Shown piece by piece: positions 20,491 to 30,828 of a DNA stretch of 34,763 nucleotides. The DNA comes from Chara braunii (lineage: Eukaryota; Streptophyta; Charophyceae; Charales; Characeae): the NCBI GenBank assembly GCA_003427395.1, contig BFEA01000961.1:316174-350936 (forward strand), read 5' to 3'. The translations under genes were made by a program, and so were the position numbers. Each line of letters begins with the position of its first letter. Position 1 is the stretch's first letter. The notes beneath the pieces were generated by a model, which was not told where the DNA came from, ran no database searches, and saw nothing but the letters and a program-made list of their open reading frames with translations.

Positions 20491-22113
20491 GAGCTTCCTT
20501 AGGCCGCTCCGGCCGAGTGCGCCAGCCATACCTCTCGCGAGCCCCTACGACAGGATAGGGCCTACGCGAGGCACAACTTACCTCCACCTTACGGGAGCTG
20601 TCACCTCCCTTCGGTGGGCGTATCCCCGCCGAGCTACCAGTCCACAGTACGAAAGCTACTCGGTTGCAATCGCAAAGGTGGACAAGCCGAGGGCGTTTCT
20701 CGTTCGCTGTAGCATAGGGGGTACGCGCGGTAATACGCCTATCGGACCCGCACGCGAACCGACATCTTGGGGGGCTGAGGTCCCAAGCGCGACTGGTCGT
20801 CGGTCGACTAGGACGCATCCCACACACCACGCGCACACCACTCTAACAACCGCAAAACAACAACACGCACACATACACACGAAACGGTACAACACAAACA
20901 ATGCGACAACGCTCCTAGCCCCTCGGTAGCGGTCCCATAACTTTCCGTCGCGGAAATCGGATAGGCGTCGTGCACGAGACTTAGTATAAAACTGCATGAA
21001 CGCAGGGCCAGCTCATATCGACACGCAATGCAAGCGTACGCAAGCGGTCGCAATGATGGCGTACTATGTAGTACCCATACTCGCGCGGTCCTCGTCAATC
21101 TCGAGGGTCGCATTCGACACTCAAGTGTCGGCTGACACGCGCCTTGAGGATTAATCTCTCGACGCTGGACAACCACCAAGCGCGGTAGAAGACCACACAC
21201 CCTCTTCTGCACTCTGTGCAGAGTGGGTGGTACACAGGTCCGTACCTGTGGTGGCAGTCATTTCTTACTGCTCTGGAGATGAGCCCCACTCCAGGCCTGG
21301 ACAAAAGTCAAGGGGTTACACTTTGACGGCTGTCACGGACTACAACGTCCAACTATAAAAAATTAACAAGCAAAATCATTCAATAAATAAATAAACATCT
21401 CACCACTTATATATCAAATCAGATATCGAGATAACAACAAAAGAAGGGGAAACGTAGACCCATCGGGTATGCAGATCGTGCGATACATGGTTGTCATTCT
21501 CACTGCCTCCAAAGTATGATCCAAATACCAAGCTCCAAAATACTAACCTGCATAAACCACAAGCACACACAATAGCCACATTGCCATACACCAATGTGGT
21601 CAACTTTATTGTCCCCTGTAACTCACGCCACGCCTCACACACTCAAGCCCCAGTTATAGTCAAAATCTCCATAATTCTCACAAGTTCTTTATAATGGCCA
21701 TTTAAAATAAGTCCGGTTAAAACCCTCAAAGAAACATATCAAATCACAGGGCTAGGGCAATCAAGTTGAGGTACAGGTGTAAGCAAAGTTGTGTCGCGAG
21801 CCGACGAGTCGGCGATCAACCAACCGACCTGTTATCAGTGATAACAGAAAATGATCCTCGTAGGATCAGGCTGAAACTAGTCCAAATCCTGAATCGAATG
21901 TCCAAAGAAGACCTGTATCATACGACAGGTCAATGCCCAAGCTAAGTCGTCAATGCATGGGGATCCAATCCTCTTGACACGCTCTCACTCAAGACTCTTC
22001 TGACAACCGAACCTAGGTCCATCTCTAAACGAGTGCCCGAAAAAGGGTATACCCATGGCAGAATCTCCCCTATACAGAGTGGATTGCCAAAATTGTCATC
22101 TGCCAAAATATAA
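20491..22113. other. Non-coding stretch, unrecognised
   Basis: GC-rich to about 21330, then AT-rich from TGTCACGGACTACAACGTCC (21331). No domain is recognised in any frame. The base-composition change at 21331, which starts with an LTR-like TGTCAC, could be an element border, but no matching second copy was found. Confidence 0.4.
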
Positions 22114-22440
22114 TCTAACTCCTCTAAATCAAGAAAATTTTGGCAACGCTTCCCGTAGGAAAAGTGCCTTTTCAAAATTTATATCTGCCCAAATATGAAA
22201 ACAGAAATAGTCTTTGACTTTCCAAAGTCCAATTTTGTCTAACTCCTTGAATTAGCAAAAATTTGGGCATCACTCCCTTTAGAAAAAGGGACTCTCCAGA
22301 TTTTTACTAAGCCATATATGGACTTTAGCCAAGTTGGACTTTGAAAAGTCAGAAATTGACTAACTCCTTGGATTTGTAAAAATTTCGGCAGCGCTTCCCG
22401 TAGAGAAAGTAGCTTACCAAAATTTATACAAAGCCAAGCA
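22114..22440. repeat. ~120-bp tandem repeat with small hairpins, three copies
   Basis: Units begin at 22114, 22238 and 22358 with TAACTCCT and share a purine-rich AAAATTT, a TTCCCGTAG-type segment and AAATTTATA. Each holds short stems: TTCC/GGAA in unit 1, the perfect TCCCTTT/AAAGGGA around AGAA in unit 2, and GACTTT/AAAGTC in the unit tails. The third unit is partial. Confidence 0.75.
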
Positions 22441-22516
22441 TAACAAAAGATCCCAGAAAATGCAAAAATTAATCTAAGCATAACAAAAGATCCCAGAAAA
22501 TCCAAAAATTGATCTA
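22437..22516. repeat. 40-bp tandem duplication
   Basis: Two adjacent 40-bp copies (22437-22476, 22477-22516) starting AGCATAACAAAAGATCCCAG differ at two positions. Confidence 0.92.
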
Positions 22517-22760
22517 AGTAAAAAAAAACTAGCTCAGAAAGTGCAGGAATTGAATCTAACTCCTATGGCTCTAACACGTGGCGAGCGACTAAAGCAACTA
22601 CCTGTCAAACTGAAACTCGGATCAAGTAGTAACCTCACTCAGTCACATGCAGGCCAAACCACAAAGGTAAGTACTCTCACCATCCCCAAGTCAATTTAGC
22701 AAACAATAGTTCATAGTCTTTCAATGATTTAACCCTTTATACCCAGCTTACATAGGGCAT

Positions 22761-23473
22761 TGGGACTGGCCATTCGTTTTAGAAACAATGCCAACCCTTT
22801 GCCTTAGGTATACACGAACAGGTTGCACAACTATTTTTCTCTTCATTGGGCATATGACTAAGCCATTCGTCTTAAAAACCATGCTTAGCCGCCCTGAACT
22901 GTTTAAATAGCCAAATTATATATATCTTTTTGCACCTTAGTCTTCAAAAAGAGGGCGTAGGGCTGAGTCATTCGTCTTAGAAACAATGCTCAGCCTGCCC
23001 AGGTTACCATCAGTTGTAACTCTCGATTATACTCTCTTCGCTTGTGATAGGGCTATAGGTAGACCATTCATCTTAGAAACAATGTCTAGTCCTCTGGCCC
23101 TGAATCCTCCCTCAGAACAAAAACAATCAAGGAGAGATGAGCCATTCATCTTAGAAACAATGCTCAGCTCTCCCTTTTTCAGCACACAAAAAAAAGCAGA
23201 GTACCCTGGGTCTGACCCAGAGACTGTTCAGAAACCACCCAAGTAAAACAGCGACCAGACCATTCATCTTAGAAACGATGTTTGACCCTCAAAAGTCAAG
23301 CAAGCAATGCCCCTCAGAAATAAATAGCCAGGCCATTCATCTTAGAAACAATGCCTGACACAATTAAAGAAACACAGCAACCAAGCCATTCATCTTAGAA
23401 ACAATGCTTGGTTCATCAGAAAACAGAACAAAACACAGCAGTCAGGCCATTCATCTTAGAAACAATGCCTGAC
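22761..23473. repeat. Array of nine hairpins with one conserved loop and covarying stems
   Basis: Nine copies of CATTCATCTTAGAAACAAT or a close variant start at 22771, 22864, 22969, 23065, 23143, 23261, 23334, 23387 and 23448, spaced 53-118 bp. Each is flanked by short inverted arms that differ between copies but still pair: CAGGC/GCCTG, AACCAAGC/GCTTGGTT, GTCAGGC/GCCTGAC, GGCTGAG/CTCAGCC, CTAAGC/GCTTAG, TAGAC/GTCTA, and an arm of 12 bp with one mismatch (GGAGAGATGAGC). The stem continues as ATT/AAT with one unpaired base on the 5' side, usually C, in most copies. The 12-base loop CATCTTAGAAAC is nearly invariant. Between copies the DNA is mostly unrelated except for a recurring AAACACAGCA before several arms. 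No coding frame explains it. Confidence 0.9.
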
Positions 23474-25480
23474 CCTATAAGACCCGTTCAATCGAAAGCA
23501 AAACCGCCTTCCTCCCAACCTTCCCCCTGATGCAGCCCCTTGTGACAATCTGCTTTCAGACAAACAAGAAACTGAAACTGCCATTATACAAACATTCTTT
23601 TAGTCAGTCTGATTTGTGTCCTGAAAGTCAATCCCAAAAAGTCAAAGTAGAGTATCCACTCAGCATAGCCAACCAATACATAGGGCGGAGTGTAGGTAGG
23701 GGTTATACTGGGTTTATGAGGGAAAGCAAAGGTTACCTCTGAGTTCCCTGCCTCCAGAACTCCTCCTGAGTTCCGGCAGGGCTCCCGCAATCGGTGGGCA
23801 GACTCCCCACAGAGTCTTGCTGCGGTCCTACGGGTTGCAATCCCGCCTGCCGCCTTCCTCTCGTAACCAGGATTAGACTGAGAGTAAGAAGGATAGAGAG
23901 AGAGGTTTCAGACGCTCGAGATACTAGAGGGGGACAAACTCAACTCCCAGGAGAGGGCCTTGATACCTTCGTGCGCCTGAGGGGCCCGCAATGATGGCCA
24001 AATGTGCAGCGACTTGGTCAAACGAAGTGAGAATGCCAACTGTTAACTTCCCTGACGATCCCTCGAATCGCAGCAATAGCCCCTCCTACGGCAACCGCAG
24101 CCACTTAATGACTTTGTGGTTGGAAACGTACATATCACACCTTCGAGGCGCGGGCTATAGGTCAAAGGCACAACCCTCTCTCTCACCCACCGTAGTGTAG
24201 CAGCCACGCAGCCCAACTGACCATGCAGCGCGCAGAGTATACTCAGATATCGGCCACACAACCCTTGTTGAACTTTTGGTAAGTATCGAACCTCGGGCTT
24301 GGTCTCACGCTATACCACTCGATAGAAACTAAGCAGCGTACCGATCATTTGGTATGCTTGCAGCCTCCTTGGCTAGTCTCCAGCTACGCCATACGGCAAG
24401 CCGAGTAACTTCTTTCCTTGCCCCTCCTAATCGACGGAAGGAGCCGCGCAGCAATCCATAGGTAGGTACCGAATCACAACTCGTTCCACACGCTTTCACT
24501 TTCCCGCTACTCCGCCCAACGGGACGAGTAGTGCTCTAGTTAGCAGGTAAGCGTTTAAGTTCCGCTGCTACCCTCTCGTTACTCCCGCCTGTTGATTGAA
24601 CTGCACACTGTCCAGCAACAGATCTGCAGCCCCCCCCCCCTTGGTCTCCTTGATTCGCTGCTGTTGGGATGGGTCACACGCCGGCCACCGAGCAGTGCTC
24701 CTCCCTTACTGCCTGCCTGCAGTTCTTCCCTCTTACAAGCCGCGGGTCATACAAGCCAACTTTCAAGCTCACTGCCGGGTAGCCCTCCACGTCGCTGCTT
24801 AATCAGTGAGATGACTATCCAACGCCCCCTCCCCAAAGAAGTTGACCACGAGGGAAGGTCCCCGCGTAGCTATTTGGCAGGCTGAGATCTTATTTGTTAG
24901 AAGAGTTAGCCAGCCTATTCACTCAGTCGGCCGGAGAACGGAGACCCCGAACTCAGATGCCAACGGGAGCATACTCACATACTACCGACATACACATTCA
25001 CAACCTCCCTTCCTACGTGGTTCTCCGTGCTCCAGCCATCAGTACACAACTTAGCGGAAGCCTATGTACTGGTAACGTACTGGACTTCAGTAGCAGCAGA
25101 CATGGGGAGCATGCAAATGTCGACCTTCTGGACTATCGTCAAGACTAGGTACGTGCCCTCACACCATCACTCCCATCATCCCTTCGTTCGCACCTCAGTC
25201 TTAGTACTGACGATCGGTGACCAAGCGCCGCATCAGCCATACAAAGTAGCCGTCCTCACAACTGATCTCCCGCTCAGCAATAGGAAAGGTAAAAAGAAAA
25301 ATCAGAAAGAAAGATAAAAAGGCAACTTCCTCTTAATGGCAACCAGATACATCCTCTGCTTTCAAACTCCTTCAAGTTGCGCAGTCCATAATTCACATGG
25401 TGCTGAAGCCGCGCCATGCACGCCGAATCCGAGCCCGCCATCAAACCTACACTGTCCCCATTCCCCACCCAACACTTCAT
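23474..25480. other. Non-coding stretch, unrecognised
   Basis: No gene recognised. A weak match on the minus strand to a tRNA-iMet primer site (AGGTATCAAGGC) is at about 23955-23969. A run of C lies near 24633. Many short open frames exist but none has a recognisable domain or stable composition. Confidence 0.4.
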
Positions 25481-26200
25481 CTCGATCGATTCTATCGAGA
25501 ATCGAGTGCAACATCACTCTTCCCGTTTTCTGTCCTTAGTCATTATCGGCATCACTCCTTTCACAATACCTTCTTACTAACTCTCATTTAACTAATGTAA
25601 CACTAGAACTGACCTCGGATTTGGGGTCGCCATGCCCCAAAACGTCAAAAACGAGACCTTACTCGCTCGATTTCATCTAGAAACGAGCGGGTTATTCGTT
25701 TTTCCACTCCCATTCTCCCTTGCGTTCGCCATCTCTGCGCAGTCTGTTTTCCTACTAACTCCTATTTTTACTGACCCAACACCCGAACTGACTTCACAAT
25801 CTAATTCGCAGCACCAAAAAAACACAGTTTATGACTTTATTTCGCGCGATTTCGTTAAGAGTCGAGCGAAATATCGCTTTTTCCTATTTCTACCGTAGCC
25901 CCCCCTCCGCCATCTCCGCGCACCATATTCTCCACTAACCCCTCTCTACACTACCTCTTTCCCCATTCTAACCTCTTTAGCGAATTCGCCCTGCCTAGAA
26001 ACCTTCGGATCGATCCTTTCCCCGCCCGTTTTCGTCAAGGGCCATCTTTTCCCCACCATCGCTCTGCTGTCCCACCTCCGAATGTATCTGCCGCGCGTAC
26101 CCGTTCGGGTTCATTCCCAGCCCGCCTTTCTCCCTCCTCGTTATCGACTGTTCGGCTGCCCGCCTTAGTACCTGTCTCTACGGAGCGATTACTCCGGCCA
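25481..26200. repeat. ~180-bp tandem repeat, four units, each starting with a hairpin
   Basis: Units start at 25481, 25662, 25841 and 26021 (spacing 181, 179, 180). Unit heads fold: CTCGAT...ATCGAG; CGCTCG...CGAGCG around ATTTCATCTAGAAA; CGCGCG...CGAGCG with one mismatch; GCCC...GGGC. Unit bodies also align, for example TACTAACTC and GAACTGAC in units 1 and 2, and CGCCATCTC-GCGCA in units 2 and 3. The right end is approximate. The loop ATTTCATCTAGAAAC resembles the loop of the array at 22761-23473. Confidence 0.78.
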
Positions 26201-27482
26201 CAGTCGCTAAGTGCTGCCCGGCTGCCCCCGCTGCCTCGGGTCACTGCCAGGTAGGGGCTTCCCGCTCTCTTCCTTCTCTCCTACTGCTCCGCGCATGCAC
26301 CTGGTGCGTTTTCTCACCCCGGTTCATCGTTGACTTCCTCAACCCGACAGCGCCCCGCTGTCTGGCACTCCGCTCCCGCTCTTGCCGCTATGCAGCGCTG
26401 CCCGTAGCTCCGCTGCGCTTTTGTTCTGCCCGCCTCCGCGCAGCACTACCCATTCAGCCTGCTGCCGCCCACTTCTGCTCGTGGCCGCCCCGTGCTACCA
26501 TATGTTCCCCCCGCGGCCACCTCGGCGCTACCCGACCGGGTCCATGCCCATCACCCACTGAGCCCGCAGGGGGAGAGGACTGGAGGGGAGGCACGGTGGC
26601 TGGCCCATTGGGGGAGCCCGGCTCTGACGCTACCGGCTGATCCCCGACTGGTGTCACCCACCTGCTGATATGCGCCGCCCCTTTATGTTCACCCGCTGGG
26701 GTTTGGACAACGACGTGGCTGCTACGGCGCTCCCCGTGGGCCCACGGCCTTCGCCGCCGTGCCCTGGGCTATCCCGCCCCTCAAGCTTTCCTTCGCCTTG
26801 TGGGCGGATTGCCTACAACTCCGTCAAAACAAAGGGGGCGCAGCGCTCAATGTTCTCGACGCCGTGACGACCATTAACTCGGGCATCACGTCCGAATAAA
26901 AAAAAAAGCCGGAGCCAACAAAAATAAAAATAACACAACAATAATTTAATACAAGATATGTATCGATAAACGCCGCACATGCCACTGGCTCGGGACATCG
27001 CGGACACCCGACCTGCGCACGGCTGCACCTTGCCGTCGATCCCCCTCTTGCGCCACTCAACTACGGACAAGGCCGCGTCGGCGTGAGTTGCAAAAAGTAC
27101 GCCATATACCCTTGTAAGGGTATTTGGCACGACAACGCAACTCTGTGACCTAGCTTAGTGGGGGCGCGAGGCCTGGTAGAGAGATCTGGGGGGCTGTTTG
27201 CGGGGGCAGTCTCAATGGTCATTGGGGGTCGTAACTGGAGCAATGCTGGCCGGTGCTGGAGCAAGGTGGTGCAACTTTGTAACCTAACCTGATGGGAGCA
27301 TGAGGCCTGGAACAGCTTCGGTTCGTGCTGAAAATAGCCATGCAGGTGGTGGTCGTAGGTGGACTGAATAGGTTTCACCTATCTGATTCGTGGTTGGGAG
27401 GCTTTTTGACACATATTCTAGTGACTTGGTAGAGTTTGAATAGTGGACCATGAATGTTTTTGAGTTTCCCCTTTTCTTCAAT
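26201..27482. other. Non-coding stretch, GC-rich then AT-rich
   Basis: 26201-26880 is GC-rich without recognised coding sequence. An A-rich patch with A10 and AATAAAAATAACA lies at about 26896-26945. From 27130 a different, G/T-rich sequence leads to the poly(A) end. Two similar phrases (GGTGCAACTTTGTAACCTA near 27270 and CGCAACTCTGTGACCTA near 27137) suggest a diverged ~135-bp duplication. Confidence 0.4.
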
Positions 27483-27626
27483 TGTTCTTAGCCGAAGCTG
27501 GGTAATGGCCCTGGTGGCTCATTTTTGTATTCTGATAAGGGACGCTGGGCCCGGTTCCCAGCCGTGTTGCTCCCCACGAATGAATTGGAGCATCGTCTCA
27601 TTAAAAAAAAAAAAAAAAAAAAAAAA
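27483..27626 (+). other. 3' end of a polyadenylated retro-insert
   Basis: About 120 bp including a stable hairpin (GCTGGG...CCCAGC at about 27542-27562) lead into 24 consecutive A directly at the junction with the RT gene of Element B. This is the arrangement of a non-LTR retrotransposon or retro-inserted transcript. No AATAAA signal is evident. On the minus strand the A-run extends the RT frame as poly-Phe, which is an artefact. Confidence 0.55.
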
Positions 27627-28732
27627 GCATGCTCTTCAATTGTTCTACTGAAGATAAGAATATCATCGAGGCACACGGCGGCAAATTTATCCAAGTAATG
27701 AAACACGCTGTTCATGGCATACTGGAATGTTCCCGACGCATTGCAAAGGCCAAAGGGCATCGCCACAAATTCGTACAGACCGTTCGTGGTTTGAAATGCG
27801 GCCTCCGTTCTAACAACAATCTGATGGTAGCTGAACTTTAAGTCTATCTTTGTAAAGTACTTGCATTCACGCACCCTATCCAATAGGTTGTCGATGCGAG
27901 GTAGAGGCTCTGCGTTCTTAACAGTGACGGCATTGAGACCTCTATAATCAATACGAATCCTTAATGATCCCCCCTTCTTCGGAACGAATACTACTGGCGA
28001 GTCGAAGGGGGAAGTGCTAGGTCGAATCCAACCCTTCTATGTGAACTCTTTCAGTTGTCGACGAAGCTTGTCCAACTCGGCCGGAGCCATCCTATAGATC
28101 CTCCCCTTCGGTGTTTTACTATCTGGGATTACTTCTATGGCATGGACAACCTCCATGTCTACGACTCCTGAAGGCTCCTCAAACAGATCATGGTACTTAG
28201 CAACGACAACTTCTATCTTTGGGGGTGATTCAACGACATCCCCTTTCTCAGAGACAAAAACTAAGTACATACCCTCCTCTTGGTTATGTTTATAAAAATT
28301 ATAGAAGGCAGTTGCACACATGCATCCGTAGGAGTCAACTAACCTAGTAGCCTTATACTTAGCTAGTCTAACGGTCCTCCCATCAGGCAACACATGCTTG
28401 AGCACTTTTCGGTCCCAATCAAACTGTGGCTTGGCAACCTCGAGGTAGTATATACCTAGCAACATTTCAAATGGCAAGTCATCACTAACTAGGAACGAAA
28501 TCTGATGATTAATCTCCCCACCTCCATAAGAGAAGGTGCAGACCACGTCCGTAACATAGTCCTTTACCATTATGCGCTTTTTGTTGGCAAGAGTAGATGC
28601 TAGAGGTCTACTCCTCCTCTGCACCCGGTCCCCTAGGCGCCGTCTCTCAACACAGTCGCGACTTATGAAGTTCCGCGTGGAGCCAATGTCTACGAAGGCA
28701 CCACACTTGCGGCCACCTACACTGCCTTCCAC
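27627..28732 (-). pseudogene. pol: pol of Element B, protease and first half of RT
   Basis: Minus-strand frame 28732-28037 holds an aspartic protease: AFVDIGSTRNFIS (Asp kept, Ser of the usual DSG changed to Ile) and later EMLLGIYYL, followed by the linker to RT (KTPKGRIYRMAPAELDKL). A TAG stop at 28037-28039 interrupts just before KGWIRPS. RT then continues: LRIRIDYRGLNAVTVKN, PLPRIDNLL, FTKIDLKFSYHQI, VAMPFGLCNASGTFQ and the catalytic box VCLDDILIFS, where Cys stands in place of the Tyr usual in Y-L-D-D. The gene is cut at 27627 by the poly(A)-ended insertion, directly after the codons for EEH; it resumes at 17101. Confidence 0.92.
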
Positions 28733-28929
28733 AATGAAATGCTCCCCTCTTGGACCTCTTCACAAAGCCACCCAAGACTCACGAGGGTCCCTTGCCGACC
28801 ACTCGGTTTCTAAGTCTTCTAAGGTTTCAGACATATCTCACAAACAGAGAATCGTTTGGTCCTGGTGCGTTTGCGAGGTGACTAGTGAGTCAATAGCTTC
28901 GGCCAACTCTTGAAGTGGTGAGAGTGCAA

Positions 28930-30828
28930 CATCCACCTCAACATGAGTAGAAGCAACTACAACTTCTATTGGCCAGATGTGGTTCCCTGGTTTGTGCTCG
29001 TAGAAGCACTACCTTGGGCGGAAGATCCCCCAAAACCACCTTTAGGGGGAATCTTTTGAGAGACCTTTGCATTCTTGGATCTGAACTGCTGATGGTCATA
29101 TTCGCCGCAGTTGATGCAAGCTCCTTGCCAGTACCTGTCCCTCCACACATCTTGTTCGAGGCCAACCCTCACCCAAGCCAGAGTCTTGTTTGAGTTCTGA
29201 GCCTGTCGATGACTCTTTTGCCGACAGCCCTTGTCGCGGCCAGTAGCCTTTCCTTTTGTTGACGCCGCGAGGTTGTTACCCTCCACACTTTCCTCGCTGA
29301 CCAACTCTGTGTCATCCCCAAGATCGGAAAGATCATCAATCTCAGTTTGATTCCCATCGAAATCAACCATCATCAGTCAACTACCCCTCTTTTTCCATTC
29401 TTGTGGGGTCTTCTTCTTCCCACCGTCTGTAACAGGTTTTTGTTCTCCTCCTAGCTTAGCCTCCGAATCTAAGGCCTTGCTGAAGGAGTCAAGAGTATGA
29501 TAATCAATGCTTGCCTCATGACCATCAAGTTCTTGATGTCGGGAAGACATCTCAAGAACATGGTCAGCAGGACCTGTGGATCATAGCGGACACCAGGAAC
29601 GACAATGAGTTTCTCTACGCAATGGTGAGCTCCCGCGCAGACTTGTACTTTCTAGTATGAAGCTGGGCCAACGCATCAGAGGCATGCTAGGCCTGCTGAG
29701 GGTTGTCCCATCACGCCTCAACCAACTCCATGAAACTCTCCAAAGTATGGGTCTGTGCCCGATCATTCATACGCCGCCCGAAACCCTTGGATGCCACTAG
29801 TCCATCTAGCCATCTCGCTGCTGAATCCTCAAGATACGAGGTGGCAGTGATCACCTCTTTTGCAACGTCCTCTTCGCCCTTACCCACAGTGGAACTGTTC
29901 TTAACCAAGTGTCGAGTGCCTCATCCTTCTTATCACCAAAGAAGGTCTGAGGTGGTTTCATTGGAGTCTTGGGGTACCAAGGCTGCTGTGGTTCCATCTG
30001 TGGGACCGGCTGCCCCGTAGCTGCAGCAGCTGGACCAGAGGATGAAGAAGCCGCAGTCTGTGCTGCTGCTGCTGACGTACCACTTGTTGGTAAACCGAAC
30101 TGAGGAACAAAGGGTCCTGACATCTCCGGATACAATGGCGGCGATGGATATGCTGCTGGAGGCCAGAGATTGGGCCCACCTGTTGTGGAACGGACTGCTC
30201 TTCCCTTCCCTTCCACGGCCTTCAGAATCTGGTCAAGGATGGACTGGATGTCATCCAGTCTACTGTCCATATACGCGTGCATACTCAGCATGCTTGCCTT
30301 GATGACCTTTCTCGCATCATCAAGGATCAAGTCATCCAACCCTTCTAACACAGTCATATCATCTTCTCTGCTCTCCATTCTGGCCTTTCTATTCTTAATC
30401 TTTGTCTGTCTGTCGGTAGCTTCCTTAAGTTGTTTCTCTAGCTGTAAGCGGAGTAGCTCTACTTGCGGGAGTTCTAACTCCTCTCCAGTGGCCGTAGGTG
30501 GTCTGCTGTACTGCGAGCCTGCCATCTGACTAGAGGATGGTCCTGCACTTGCCCCACTTGATGAGACAAAAGACATAGCGAAGGTTCTTGATGTCTGCTG
30601 ACCTTGAGAGGTCACTGCAGAAGTTGCCATAGCTTCAGCACTAGCTTCTGCTGCTGCTAAAACACGATCCGCAGCAGCTGCTGCGGCCTCCCTAGCTGTC
30701 TGCAAACTACGGGCCCTCATCTCGTCCCCTGGTAGCAGAACCTGGAACACCACCGGAATCCCTTGTGTGTCCCGGTGCGTCCGTACGCTGTGGTCAGCTA
30801 GTCCTTCCCCACTATCTGTACCGGTCAT
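28930..30828 (-). pseudogene. gag: gag of Element B, broken
   Basis: The first frame (30828-29851) starts MTGTDSGEGLADHS, has an Ala-rich helical region, a predicted coiled coil (LRLQLEKQLKEATDRQTKIK at residues ~130-150) and a Pro/Gln-rich linker, then PPQTFFGDKKDEALDTWLRT, the usual start of the gag domain. A frameshift near 29900 moves the rest (SAARWLDGLVASKGFGRRMN) to 29908-29711, which ends at TGA where a CGA (Arg) codon is likely; this is a CpG-to-TpG change. The C-terminus (29373-28966) carries a zinc knuckle, CINCGEYDHQQFRS, in which the last Cys of CX2CX4HX4C is replaced by Ser. Gag would form the particle and bind RNA. It differs from gag of Element A apart from the general plan. 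Confidence 0.85.

Larger units (their letters stand above)
17102..27626 (+). mobile_element. 10.5-kb insertion block ending in poly(A), splitting the RT gene of Element B
   Basis: The left border follows TTGTGC (17101); the right border is a run of 24 A (27603-27626) before GCATGCTC. The two flanks share GC only, so any target duplication is 2 bp or not visible. Removing the block joins the two RT halves in frame between a conserved ...EEH and a following QHVET. The 3' poly(A) and unequal ends suggest insertion by an RNA-mediated, LINE-like route, or a composite whose right end is such an element. No LINE endonuclease or RT was recognised. It contains solo LTR C (18082-19643), G-rich sequence and several structured tandem repeats. 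It is unclear whether it is one element or several. Confidence 0.7.

Noticed and set aside
22761-23473. CRISPR-like array of short repeats with spacers
   Set aside because: Spacing is irregular (53-118 bp), repeat arms vary, there is no leader or cas gene, and the genome is eukaryotic.
26861-27130. Possible LTR partner of 21331 onward because both have a TCACG...GTCC then A-rich sequence
   Set aside because: Only short motifs match; there is no continuous alignment, so no LTR pair is claimed.
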